Source: Candidatus Gastranaerophilales bacterium
GTDB taxonomy: Bacteria; Cyanobacteriota; Vampirovibrionia; Gastranaerophilales; Gastranaerophilaceae
Reading direction: 5' to 3'
DNA length: 64,000 bases
NCBI GenBank assembly: GCA_944324285.1
Contig: CALUVR010000005.1
Span: 1-64,000, forward strand
Position numbers and translations under genes: made by a program. Positions 18,484-26,287 of the stretch are shown one piece after another. Every line of letters starts with the position of its first letter. The stretch's first letter is position 1. The notes beneath the pieces were generated by a model, which had not been told where the DNA came from, ran no database searches, and saw only the letters and a list, made by a program, of their open reading frames with translations.

Positions 18484-18512
18484 AAAATAAAAAGCAGACA
18501 TTGTCTGCTTTC
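18484..18512 (-). terminator. Rho-independent terminator of the small Cys-cluster gene
   Basis: On the minus strand a 7-bp AAGCAGA/TCTGCTT stem is followed by TTTATTTTTAA, about 55 bases past the stop at 18568. Confidence 0.7.
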
Positions 18513-18567
18513 GAAAAAAAAGGAGTTCTATGCTGGTAAACAACTTTGTATCATGTCAGAAAAACTT

Positions 18568-18816
18568 TTAACTAACCGGATTAAATGAATTACGCATGTC
18601 CGCTGTCGGCTCCCCAACAGCCTTTATCAATATATCTATAACCTTCGGCATCTGACAGACAAATGAATATCTGCCGTTTTTTAAAGAACACTTCCTGCAG
18701 TCACAGCCTATTGAATAACATTCAAGCGCCTGCTCAGTCCAGCTTTTTGTAATAGAATTTGAAATCTCCCCATTCGTTCGAGGATAAACTTCCGTATCCA
18801 GATAATCCCTCTCCAT
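18568..18816 (-). CDS. Small Cys-cluster protein (82 aa)
   Basis: The centre of the protein is ALECYSIGCDCRKCSLKNG ... FVCQMPKVI, giving a C-x4-C-x-C-x2-C cluster with a fifth Cys about 12 residues on. This pattern suggests a zinc- or iron-sulphur-binding module. GGGGCGG precedes the ATG, and its own terminator follows. No family name can be given with confidence. Confidence 0.6.
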   Translation of the reverse strand: MERDYLDTEVYPRTNGEISNSITKSWTEQALECYSIGCDCRKCSLKNGRYSFVCQMPKVIDILIKAVGEPTADMRNSFNPVS

Positions 18817-18882
18817 ACTAACCGCCCCTCTGCGTAAATTTGTTCCACACCCATTATTATTTTAGCGCGGAAAAGATGCGAT

Positions 18883-19467
18883 TTAATCCTCTGTTTGGAG
18901 TAATTTTTCGAAAACTGCGTTGTTATAACGGTTATCTATGGCGCTAAATGGCAGCACAACACCGCCAAACTCTTTTTCTACATTTTTTATGACATTCAAC
19001 TGCTTGCCGCGCGGGACATAATCCATTTTGGTCACAACAGTAAAAATAGGTAAGTCATAAGCCATTACCCACTCACGCATCTGGTAATCGTTTTTTTGAA
19101 TATCATGGCGTCCGTCTATCAATTGTATCAATGATTTTATCTGTTCTCGCTTAAGGAGATATTCTTCAAGATACTTCTGCCACTTGTTCTGCGCTTCTTT
19201 TGAAACTTTCGCGTACCCGTATCCTGGTAAATCCGCCAGCATAAATTTATCAGAAAAATTGAAAAAATTTATTAATCTTGTTTTACCGGGAGTATTTGAT
19301 GTTTTTGCCAGTTTTTTATTGTTGGCTAATCCGTTTATAAAGGATGATTTCCCGACATTCGACCGCCCTAGAAGCGGAAATTCAGGCAAATCAGTATCAG
19401 GGCATTGCGAAAGCTTCTCCGCACTGATAATAAATGTTCCGTTTATTACTTTAACATTCGATTTCAT
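18883..19467 (-). CDS. engB: Ribosome-biogenesis GTPase EngB (YsxC/YihA)
   Basis: A 194-aa TRAFAC GTPase needed for 50S assembly. G1 GRSNVGKS (about 34-41), TPGKTR, G3 DLPGYGYAKVS, G4 TKMD and a G5-like FSAID are all present, and the length is typical. The ATG overlaps the stop of the upstream 85-aa gene (ATGA), so the two are coupled. Confidence 0.95.
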   Translation of the reverse strand: MKSNVKVINGTFIISAEKLSQCPDTDLPEFPLLGRSNVGKSSFINGLANNKKLAKTSNTPGKTRLINFFNFSDKFMLADLPGYGYAKVSKEAQNKWQKYLEEYLLKREQIKSLIQLIDGRHDIQKNDYQMREWVMAYDLPIFTVVTKMDYVPRGKQLNVIKNVEKEFGGVVLPFSAIDNRYNNAVFEKLLQTED

Positions 19468-19721
19468 TTGGACGATAATGCTTTCTTTTGCTGTTCTTTC
19501 AGACGCTGTTTAAACAAAACAGTCTGAAATAAATTATACATCTTGTCGCTGTCAACAACCGTAATCTGAGTTTTATCTTTTAAAAAGTCCACATTTACTG
19601 CAGGTTTCTGGCTAAAAATGTTCGATTGAATATTTACAATCTGGAAAAGCCCTTCCGTTAAAATACTCAAGGGCTCTTTCCAAAATATTTCAAACGTTTT
19701 GCGTATATCAAATTTTTTCAT
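19464..19721 (-). CDS. Hypothetical protein upstream of engB (85 aa)
   Basis: A basic, soluble protein (MKKFDIRKTFEIFWKEPLSI ...) with a Lys/Gln-rich C-terminal helix. Its stop overlaps the engB start by four bases, indicating coupled translation. The Shine-Dalgarno is weak. No recognised domain. Confidence 0.6.
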   Translation of the reverse strand: MKKFDIRKTFEIFWKEPLSILTEGLFQIVNIQSNIFSQKPAVNVDFLKDKTQITVVDSDKMYNLFQTVLFKQRLKEQQKKALSSK

Positions 19722-19834
19722 TGTCTTTTATCTGGTTATTAAAATATTTACTTCCGTCTAATCGGGTGCCGCCGCTTTCCGCCGGCTAAATGCTGCCGTG
19801 AGCGGCTAACGTTTTTAAACGCCGCTCAAAAATG

Positions 19835-21649
19835 TTAGATTTTCTTCTGGAATTTTTCGATTTTTTTCATAACATCTTCTCTATCCGGTGCGCTAGGGTT
19901 TAAAGAAAGATACTGATTATAGTATTTGATTGCACCCTGATAATTCTTTTCTTCTTCATAAGATTGAGCTTTCAATTTTGCAATAGCAGGGCTGTTATGG
20001 TAGAAGTCGATTGCGCGGTTACAGTATTCAATTGCAGAGGCGTAATTCTCTTCCTTAAATTGTCTTTGAGCAACATCAAAGAACTCATTTGATTTAATTT
20101 CGCAAAGTTCAATATATGCAAGACCGTTTTTAGCGATTATATTATCAGGTTCCTGCATAAGCACTTTTTTCAGGGCAACTTTCGCTGTTCTGAACTGTTT
20201 GTTGTGAACGAGAATTTCAGCGAGATAAAGTTCATCATCAACGTTATTTGCAAAGTTAATTGCGTTTTCAAACGTATAGACGGCATCTTTTTCTCTGCCC
20301 AGTGCAAGGTAAGCTTCACCCTTGATTACGCTATCCATAAGGTTGTTGGAAGCTGCCTGTACAATATAGTTCAGGCTGTCTTTTGACAACGGAAGCTGGT
20401 GGGTCAGTCTTGCAAGTTTAATTTTGGCAAGGTGAAGATCCAATCTGTCCGGAACTCTTTCAATTGCTTCATTTATATAGTCATAAGCAAGGTATAATTC
20501 TTTATTTGTTGTCATATCACCGCTGTCGCCGCGATCTTTTGACATTTCATAATAAGTATTGGCTAAGCCGATAATTGCATCATTACCGTACTGGGAATCA
20601 TCCACCAGTTTTGAATAGTAATCCAGAGCCTGATGATATTTTCTTGTTTCAAGTGACAAATCAGCAACCCTCATAATAGCATCAGAATAACGCGGATTGA
20701 TGGCAAGAACGGTCTTTAGCTGTTCCATTGCGAATTCTGCATCCGAACGTTTCTGGTAGATATTTGCAAGGTTAATATATGCACGTGAGTTTTCAGGTTT
20801 AGCCGTAATAGCTTTTTTGAAAGAATTTATAGCCGCAGCCTGGTTGCCCTGGACAAGATAGCATTCACCCTGCAAAGTCAAAGCCGGTGCTGAATTCGGA
20901 TTTATATGTAACGAGTGGTTAAGCCATGTAAGCGCTTTATTGTAATCTTTTTGTCTAACCGCAACCTGACCGAGGTGATACATTGTTGTCGGGTTATGGG
21001 TATTATATTTTAAAGATTTCATAAAGTTTTCTTCAGCACCTGCTAAATCACCGTTTATCAACGCAATATTTCCGAGGTTATCGTATGCGGTTGCAAACTG
21101 AGGGTTAATCTTCAGTGCTGTTTCAAACAATTCTTTAGCATCAGAACTGTTGCCGAGCTGTAAGGTTGCAACACCCATTGCATTATAAGCTTGATAATAG
21201 TTGCTGTCCAGATTAACTGCTTTTACAAATTCTTTGATAGCTTCATCAAGTAAGTTTTTAGAATCTCTAATATATGTAACGTCTGAAGATGTTCTGCGTT
21301 TCATATAAACTAACCCCTGGGCATAATGCAACGATGCATTATCAGGATATTCTTTCAGCATTTTATCTAATTCAGCCTGTGCAGGGGCAAGTTTCTGCTG
21401 TTTTGCCATCCAGATTATTCTTAATACTTTTGCCTCAACATCATTCGGAGCACTGTTTAACACAGCTCTCAACGCAGCGTCTGCTTCTCCGTACTGATTG
21501 TACTCAATCATTTTGTCTATTTCGGCGTGTTTTTTACTTACATTTGAACCTATAGCAACTTTTGCCTGAAGTTCCTGGGCAAATACATCTGAAACACATA
21601 GGATGTTTGCAAAAATTAATGATGCGGTTAACAATTTTTTATAATTCAT
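19835..21649 (-). CDS. Exported TPR-repeat protein (604 aa)
   Basis: It carries a signal peptide (about 1-24, ending VFA). At least ten tetratricopeptide repeats follow, seen in segments such as YYQAYNAMGVATLQLGNSSD, FATAYDNLGNIALINGDLAG and SRAYINLANIYQKRSDAEFA. It is therefore a periplasmic or surface-anchored protein-protein interaction scaffold. The partner is not evident from neighbours. TGGAGA precedes the ATG. Confidence 0.85.
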   Translation of the reverse strand: MNYKKLLTASLIFANILCVSDVFAQELQAKVAIGSNVSKKHAEIDKMIEYNQYGEADAALRAVLNSAPNDVEAKVLRIIWMAKQQKLAPAQAELDKMLKEYPDNASLHYAQGLVYMKRRTSSDVTYIRDSKNLLDEAIKEFVKAVNLDSNYYQAYNAMGVATLQLGNSSDAKELFETALKINPQFATAYDNLGNIALINGDLAGAEENFMKSLKYNTHNPTTMYHLGQVAVRQKDYNKALTWLNHSLHINPNSAPALTLQGECYLVQGNQAAAINSFKKAITAKPENSRAYINLANIYQKRSDAEFAMEQLKTVLAINPRYSDAIMRVADLSLETRKYHQALDYYSKLVDDSQYGNDAIIGLANTYYEMSKDRGDSGDMTTNKELYLAYDYINEAIERVPDRLDLHLAKIKLARLTHQLPLSKDSLNYIVQAASNNLMDSVIKGEAYLALGREKDAVYTFENAINFANNVDDELYLAEILVHNKQFRTAKVALKKVLMQEPDNIIAKNGLAYIELCEIKSNEFFDVAQRQFKEENYASAIEYCNRAIDFYHNSPAIAKLKAQSYEEEKNYQGAIKYYNQYLSLNPSAPDREDVMKKIEKFQKKI

Positions 21650-21709
21650 GTTTTCTCCAGATTGCTAAATTTTTAAAAACTTACTATTTTAAATCTACCA
21701 AAAATATTG

Positions 21710-21715
21710 TATAAT
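21710..21715 (+). promoter_or_regulatory. -10 element of the Xer gene
   Basis: TATAAT preceded directly by TG, about 27 bases before the ATG at 21743. A short leader with AAGG is predicted. Confidence 0.5.
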
Positions 21716-21742
21716 AATTTTTGTAAAAAATCAATAAGGTAA

Positions 21743-22657
21743 ATGATGGGTTTAAATGCGAGTTCAAAACATGATTTGGAGGATTTCAGAAGTTACATTT
21801 TAGTGGAGAAAAACTTCTCTAAACATACTGCAAAAGCTTATTATTCCGATATTTTAGACTTCTTGCTCTGGCTCGGGGACACCCCTTTAGAAAATGTTAA
21901 CTTCTCTAAAGTTCGTGAATATCTGCATTTTATACAAAAATTTAATTACAAAAAAACAACTGTTGCGAGAAAAATCGCTTCATTAAGAACCTTTTATAAG
22001 TATCTTTACAGGGAAAAGAAGGTCGACTCAAATCCTGCTATGAACCTAAATACACCCAAACGACCGAAACAACTCCCGAAATTCCTTACACCGTATGAGA
22101 TTGAACAAATTTTAAATAATATTAAAATTGATACACCTGCTGGCTACAGAAATAAAGCAATATTAGAACTTCTCTGGGCGACCGGAATGCGTGTATCAGA
22201 ACTCAGCGGGTTAAATTTTGAAGATTTAAACCTTGAAAATAATGAGATAAGAGTTTTCGGAAAAGGCTCAAAGGAGAGGATTATTCTTGTCACTGACCGA
22301 GCAAAAACCTATCTTGAAAGGTATATAGAAACAGCCCGCCCGCTTGTGGCAAAAGGCTACAGGGTTGACACGGATGAAGATTCGCCTGTTTTTATAAATA
22401 ACACGGGTTTTCGCTTGCAAACGCGTACTATCAGTAATGTTATCAATGATATAGTTGAAAAAATTCATCTTCCGAAACACGTTACTCCGCACGTATTCCG
22501 CCACAGTTTTGCCACTCACCTGATAGAAAACGGCGCGGATTTACGGGTTGTGCAGGAGCTTCTCGGTCATGCCAGCATTTCTAACACACAGATTTACACC
22601 CACGTATCAGGAAAACATCTGCAAGAAGTCTACAACGAAACCCACCCTAGAGCTTAA
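21743..22657 (+). CDS. Tyrosine recombinase of the XerC/XerD family
   Basis: A 304-aa protein with an N-terminal SAM-like core-binding domain and a catalytic domain. The catalytic set is visible: Arg in ATGMRVSELSG, Lys in FGKGSKER, His-x2-Arg in HVFRHSFATH, His in LLGHAS and the nucleophile Tyr in TQIYTHVS. Its size fits chromosome dimer resolution at dif. A second Xer lies at 33713, so the two are probably the XerC/XerD pair, but which is which cannot be settled by eye. The start is ATG-ATG; either Met may be used. It lies directly next to the duplicated toxin-like cassettes. Confidence 0.9.
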   Translation: MMGLNASSKHDLEDFRSYILVEKNFSKHTAKAYYSDILDFLLWLGDTPLENVNFSKVREYLHFIQKFNYKKTTVARKIASLRTFYKYLYREKKVDSNPAMNLNTPKRPKQLPKFLTPYEIEQILNNIKIDTPAGYRNKAILELLWATGMRVSELSGLNFEDLNLENNEIRVFGKGSKERIILVTDRAKTYLERYIETARPLVAKGYRVDTDEDSPVFINNTGFRLQTRTISNVINDIVEKIHLPKHVTPHVFRHSFATHLIENGADLRVVQELLGHASISNTQIYTHVSGKHLQEVYNETHPRA

Positions 22658-22757
22658 TCACCGGCTTTCTCCCGGATATATTCATAAAGCATTGAAATCT
22701 AATGTCACTCAACAATTTCTCTTTACTGCCTTATCGCGAAATTTTCTCGGACTAAAT

Positions 22758-22785
22758 ATAAAAAGCGGAGTAGAACTACTCCGCT
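22758..22785 (-). terminator. Terminator of the lipase-type toxin gene
   Basis: On the minus strand a 10-bp stem AGCGGAGTAG/CTACTCCGCT with a 2-nt loop is followed by TTTTTATATTT, a few bases past the stop at 22792. Only half of this hairpin (CTACTCCGCTAAA) is present at the equivalent end of the second cassette, near 24588-24600. Confidence 0.8.
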
Positions 22786-22791
22786 AAAAAA

Positions 22792-23862
22792 TTATATAGA
22801 CCTGTAATACCCACTGACTTCAGTACCGTCGCTTCTGGTGTAGGGTTTAACGTAGATAGTTTTACCGGCAAGGCTTGCGGAATGAAGTTCTGTATCTGTT
22901 GGAATTCCTATACTTTTTAATTGAGCCGTAATAGCGGGTTCATTTCCCGAATATTCATCGCTTGTCATTTGTGCGATATCTTCACGGGAAAATATTTTCT
23001 TATCTCCGGTTTCGGGGTTCAGGTATCCTGAATAATCAACCTCCGGTGCCTCAGGTTTTATAAGCCCGTCTTTTAACTGCTGCATTATGAACGGCTCATT
23101 TTGCAGAAATTCTTCTGATGTCATATCGCCGATTTCCTGCTGTGTAAAGATTTTTGATTTAAATACATTTTTTTCAACACAACCCTTTAAAATATTTTCA
23201 GGATTTTTATATGCAGGTTCTACTTCTACTGCATTTCGGAGGCTATCCATATTAGATAAATAATGCCGGTTTATATCGGGTACTCGTTTTTCACCGCTAT
23301 GTTCTATACCATATATTCTTGAGGGATTTAAATTTGTATTTGTTATAAAAGTCCTTCCGGGTTGTGCATTGTATTTTGCTCCAAATATTATATCATTAGG
23401 ATTACCATAATTGATAATATTTAAATCTTTTATATTTTTATAACCCTCGGCTTTTAAAATATCTCCTGTTCCGTATGCATTAAATGTCACTGCACTGTTC
23501 CCTGTATGAGCTGATTCAATTTGGGCAAGGCTTGCTCCCAATGAGTGACCTCCTAATGTTATATTGGCTTTTGGAAACATTTTTTTAGCATCCATATACA
23601 AGTTGTGAGCTTCTGTTTGTTGATTTGGGACAGATACAAATCCCATTTGAATATCATCTTTCAAAAAGTCCTTTAGCTGGTTTGTTCCTGCATATATGAC
23701 AACTACTTCATTGCCGTTTTTATAAATAGCCCCTTGAAAACCGGTCTTTGAATTTGGGACATATTTTATAAGCCGCCATCCGTTTGTTGTTTTATGTTTG
23801 TCCGGTGCATATACATTTTCTGATAACATTTTAATATCTTCGTGTAATTTATATTTTTCCAT
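22792..23862 (-). CDS. Lipase-domain toxin-like protein with conserved C-terminal module
   Basis: A 356-aa protein. Residues 1 to about 235 are a class 3 lipase / alpha-beta hydrolase-like domain: VVVIYAGTNQLKDFLKDD, a nucleophile elbow GHSLGAS (Ser107), a possible Asp in NPNDIIF and a possible His in NRHYLSN. The last 113 residues (244-356) are nearly identical (109/113) to the C-terminus of the protein at 24611-25465. They contain two copies of an IF-x3-EI-x2-MTS-EE-x3-NEP-x-I-x2-QLK motif. There is no signal peptide, so the C-terminal module may be the export or delivery signal (inference). A good AAAGGAG precedes the start. The divergent small membrane gene at 23893 is the candidate immunity partner. 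A phospholipase-type effector is my best reading. Confidence 0.7.
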   Translation of the reverse strand: MEKYKLHEDIKMLSENVYAPDKHKTTNGWRLIKYVPNSKTGFQGAIYKNGNEVVVIYAGTNQLKDFLKDDIQMGFVSVPNQQTEAHNLYMDAKKMFPKANITLGGHSLGASLAQIESAHTGNSAVTFNAYGTGDILKAEGYKNIKDLNIINYGNPNDIIFGAKYNAQPGRTFITNTNLNPSRIYGIEHSGEKRVPDINRHYLSNMDSLRNAVEVEPAYKNPENILKGCVEKNVFKSKIFTQQEIGDMTSEEFLQNEPFIMQQLKDGLIKPEAPEVDYSGYLNPETGDKKIFSREDIAQMTSDEYSGNEPAITAQLKSIGIPTDTELHSASLAGKTIYVKPYTRSDGTEVSGYYRSI

Positions 23863-23877
23863 ATTTTTCTCCTTTTA

Positions 23878-23886
23878 TGTTAAATT
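23878..23886 (+). promoter_or_regulatory. Extended -10 of the first putative immunity gene
   Basis: TGT followed by TAAATT (23881-23886), then exactly six bases to the ATG at 23893. It fits a leaderless transcript and lies wholly inside the 30-base divergent gap. Confidence 0.45.
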
Positions 23887-23892
23887 TAAAAT

Positions 23893-24258
23893 ATGAATAT
23901 TTTTAAAATCAGTAAAAATATCTCTTTGAATATTTTTTCAATAGTTGGTTACGTTAATATAATCTGGCAAATAATTTTTGTTAAGCAAATCGTGGAGAAT
24001 TTCAATATTCTTCAAACGGATGCCTCTGCTATAACTGGCAGGGCAATGCTTGCCGGTTGTAATATAATCATAGGGTTAATTATTATTTTATTCTTTATTG
24101 TTGCATCATTGACTGAACGCATGATAAGTACGCATGCGTTTTTTAAAATAAATGAGGAATATAAGAGGAATAAATTTGCTATTATATATTTTTACTGCGG
24201 TATAGCAGGGAACATTTTGCCATTTATATTATCTTTTGTTGTTCTTAAATTTTCATAG
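23893..24258 (+). CDS. Small membrane protein, putative immunity protein 1
   Basis: A 121-aa hydrophobic protein with three or so membrane segments (about 11-33, 50-75, 95-118) and charged loops (SLTERMISTHAFFKINEEYKR). It is divergent from the lipase-type toxin gene with only 30 bases between starts, and the 78-nt structured repeat begins at its stop. The second cassette has a gene of almost the same length and position (120 aa at 25498) with unrelated sequence. Membrane immunity proteins are typical against lipases or other membrane-active toxins (family knowledge). The immunity role is inferred from position only. Confidence 0.6.
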   Translation: MNIFKISKNISLNIFSIVGYVNIIWQIIFVKQIVENFNILQTDASAITGRAMLAGCNIIIGLIIILFFIVASLTERMISTHAFFKINEEYKRNKFAIIYFYCGIAGNILPFILSFVVLKFS

Positions 24259-24259
24259 G

Positions 24260-24337
24260 CATCACTCCTTTAGTACAGGTTGAACTGTGATACGAGGACG
24301 TATCGGAATACACAAAACTAAAAATGAGTGGTGGTAG
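24260..24337 (+). repeat. 78-nt structured repeat, copy 1
   Basis: Differs at one base from copy 2 at 25865-25942. The ends pair (CATCACTC with GAGTGGTG, then TTTAG with CTAAA) and enclose two hairpins, ACAG..CTGT and GATACG-AGGA-CGTATC, giving a three-way-junction-like fold. It starts two bases after the stop of the small membrane gene. It could be a 3' RNA element, a recombination site or a leader on the opposite strand. Confidence 0.7.
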
Positions 24338-24588
24338 TCTGTATAATAACTGTCGGTTGGGCACACTTTACACTTACCCAAAAACAATCCCCTCTTCGGC
24401 AGGGATAGTGAAGAAAGTTTGCCACCATAAAGTTTCTCCCATTGCCGTCATTCCGAGCTCCGACCCAGAATCGCATTATTGTTGCAGGCGTCGGTACTAC
24501 GATTCCGGATAGCTAGAAAAACAAGATTGTAGCTTTCGCTTCAATTTGTTTTTCTAAGCTTCCGGAATGACGTGACCTTTTATAGGGT
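24338..24588. repeat. Dispersed repeat between the two cassettes
   Basis: Carries a GGTTGGGCACAC palindrome remnant. It also has a copy of the GTCATTCC...GGAATGACGT element with its inverted ends (about 24450-24575). No gene. Confidence 0.65.
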
Positions 24589-24610
24589 ATACTACTCCGC
24601 TAAAGAAAAA

Positions 24611-25465
24611 TTATATAGACCTGTAATACCCACTGACTTCAGTACCGTCGCTTCTGGTGTAGGGTTTAACATAGATAGTTTTGCCAGTAAGGCTTGCGGA
24701 ATGAAGTTCTGTATCAGTTGGAATTCCTATTTTTTTAAGTTGAGCCGTAATAGCGGGTTCATTTCCCGAATATTCATCGCTTGACATTTGTGCGATCTCT
24801 TCGCGGGAAAATATTTTCTTATCTCCGGTTTCGGGGTTCAGGTATCCTGAATAATCAACCTCCGGTGCCTCAGGTTTTATAAGCCCGTCTTTTAACTGCT
24901 GCATTATGAACGGCTCATTTTGCAGAAATTCTTCTGATGTCATATCACCGATTTCCCGAGGAGTAAACGGTTGCGGAATGTGTGCGGCCTTGCCTGTTAT
25001 TATACCTTTCCTATAAGTCCTAGTATCGTTAGGGTTTGTAATTAATTTTCCCTTTTTCATACGTTCCATTACTTTTTGCGCAATGATATCATTTATCTTT
25101 CGAGATGGTGTTGTTGCCCATACTCCGTACTCTTTAATTATTTCTCTGGCAATTTCTCGACCCTGGGCGTTATTCCATTTGTCCATATTTTCTTCATCCT
25201 TGGATTGTCCCATTTGTTTATTTCCCTGCCATTCATGAAAATCTCCTGCGAATTTTGCGGCGTGTTTTCCTGCCCACAAGGCAAGTTGTGCTTGCATATA
25301 GGTATGTTTAAATGCGTCTGCTTCGTTATTCCAGGTTGCATGAGATCCTGTTCCCATATCAAAACCATATTGTTTTTGGTATTTGGTTGTTGCATCAAAT
25401 ATGTAGTTATTGTACTTTTTAGCTGCGTAATTAAATGGATTTATATTTTTGTTTTTTTGTTTCAT
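24611..25465 (-). CDS. Toxin-like protein with DUF6973-type domain and conserved C-terminal module
   Basis: 284 aa with the start at 25465, preceded by AAGGAG; a longer frame to 25546 would run into the divergent gene. The N-terminal domain has conserved His/Asn/Asp motifs: NNEADAFKHTYMQAQLAL, GDFHEW and ENMDKWNNAQGREIA. This resembles the DUF6973 domain found at the toxic ends of polymorphic toxins (recognised from memory, moderate certainty). Residues 172-284 are the same C-terminal module as in the lipase-type protein (four substitutions in 113). It has no signal peptide. Divergent from the membrane gene at 25498. Confidence 0.68.
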   Translation of the reverse strand: MKQKNKNINPFNYAAKKYNNYIFDATTKYQKQYGFDMGTGSHATWNNEADAFKHTYMQAQLALWAGKHAAKFAGDFHEWQGNKQMGQSKDEENMDKWNNAQGREIAREIIKEYGVWATTPSRKINDIIAQKVMERMKKGKLITNPNDTRTYRKGIITGKAAHIPQPFTPREIGDMTSEEFLQNEPFIMQQLKDGLIKPEAPEVDYSGYLNPETGDKKIFSREEIAQMSSDEYSGNEPAITAQLKKIGIPTDTELHSASLTGKTIYVKPYTRSDGTEVSGYYRSI

Positions 25466-25497
25466 AATTATTCTCCTTGTGTTATAAATAATGTTAT

Positions 25498-25860
25498 ATG
25501 CGTTTAGATCAGTATATTTCGTTAAGTTTATTTTCGTTAAACTCATATTTTATAATTGCTGCGATACTTTATGTATGCTGTATCTATAAATTTATAGATA
25601 AAATTTTTCCGGAATTTTATATTTCAACGCAAACACTTTGTTCAATATATTCATTTTTTATTTATCTGAATATTTCATTACTGATATTATTTTGCATTGA
25701 AAAATATATGCGGGGAAAAAGACCTAAAATATTATTCAAAGTAAATTTTAAAAATAAAATTGTAAGAAATCTGTATCTAATATTATTTTATTTCGGCTAT
25801 TTCTTTTCAATTTTTAACTTATTTATTTATATATTTTTTCTTTTTATAATTTCTATCTAA
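25498..25860 (+). CDS. Small membrane protein, putative immunity protein 2
   Basis: 120 aa, mostly hydrophobic, with three to four membrane segments and basic loops (KYMRGKRPKILFKVNFKNK). It is not similar to the 121-aa protein of the first cassette but has the same size, orientation and spacing (32 bases from the toxin start), and is followed by the same 78-nt repeat. There is no Shine-Dalgarno. TGT-TATAAA (25480-25488) ends nine bases before the ATG, suggesting a near-leaderless mRNA. The immunity role is inferred. Confidence 0.58.
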   Translation: MRLDQYISLSLFSLNSYFIIAAILYVCCIYKFIDKIFPEFYISTQTLCSIYSFFIYLNISLLILFCIEKYMRGKRPKILFKVNFKNKIVRNLYLILFYFGYFFSIFNLFIYIFFLFIISI

Positions 25861-25864
25861 TAGA

Positions 25865-25942
25865 CATCACTCCTTTAGTACAGGTTGAACTGTGATACGA
25901 GGACGTATCGGAATATACAAAACTAAAAATGAGTGGTGGTAG
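25865..25942 (+). repeat. 78-nt structured repeat, copy 2
   Basis: One C-to-T difference from copy 1, in the unpaired AATAYAC segment, so both predicted hairpins and the closing stem are unchanged. It begins two bases after the stop of the second membrane gene, exactly as in cassette 1. Confidence 0.7.
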
Positions 25943-26000
25943 ATGTATTATACTATTTGGTTTCAAAAACCGTCAATGTTGTGAGTGAATTTCTAAAATA

Positions 26001-26030
26001 TTGACAAGGGAAATCTTTCGGGGGTATAAT
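26001..26030 (+). promoter_or_regulatory. Consensus sigma-70 promoter for tRNA-Thr
   Basis: TTGACA (26001-26006), an 18-bp spacer and TATAAT (26025-26030). The transcript would pass a tRNA fragment before reaching tRNA-Thr at 26152. Confidence 0.75.
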
Positions 26031-26055
26031 TAAACTACCTTTAAAAAATGAAAAG

Positions 26056-26070
26056 AAGCCGATGTAGCTC
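26056..26070 (+). pseudogene. 5' fragment of a duplicated tRNA-Thr
   Basis: AAGCCGATGTAGCTC is identical to the start of tRNA-Thr (with two preceding A residues) and then diverges. A GAGCTTGCTCTACCAAC segment at about 26112-26128 contains the inverted complement of GTTGGTAGAGC from the same tRNA. It appears to be a broken, rearranged extra copy. Confidence 0.5.
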
Positions 26071-26151
26071 CCCCAGTGGAGTGAAACGGAACGGAGTTAA
26101 TAATAAGTAGAGCTTGCTCTACCAACAAACTCCCGTTAAAATAATATAAAA

Positions 26152-26224
26152 GCCGATGTAGCTCAGTTGGTAGAGCAACTCATTCGTAATGAGTAGGTCA
26201 AGGGTTCAAGTCCCTTTATCGGCT
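26152..26224 (+). tRNA. tRNA-Thr (anticodon CGT)
   Basis: Full cloverleaf: acceptor GCCGATG/TATCGGC (one G-T pair), D stem GCTC/GAGC, anticodon stem ACTCA/TGAGT with loop TTCGTAA, T stem AAGGG/CCCTT with loop TTCAAGT. No encoded CCA. A run of T residues directly after the gene acts as terminator. Confidence 0.93.
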
Positions 26225-26287
26225 TTTTTATTTTATGATAAATCCAAGAAGCCGGCGGAAAGCGTCGACACCAGATGAGGAGAATTT

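Noticed and set aside
24260-25942. True integron attC sites
   Set aside because: The ends are complementary, but the GTTRRRY/RYYYAAC core sites are not at the ends. The effector orientation is also unlike gene cassettes. Kept only as a possibility within a finding.
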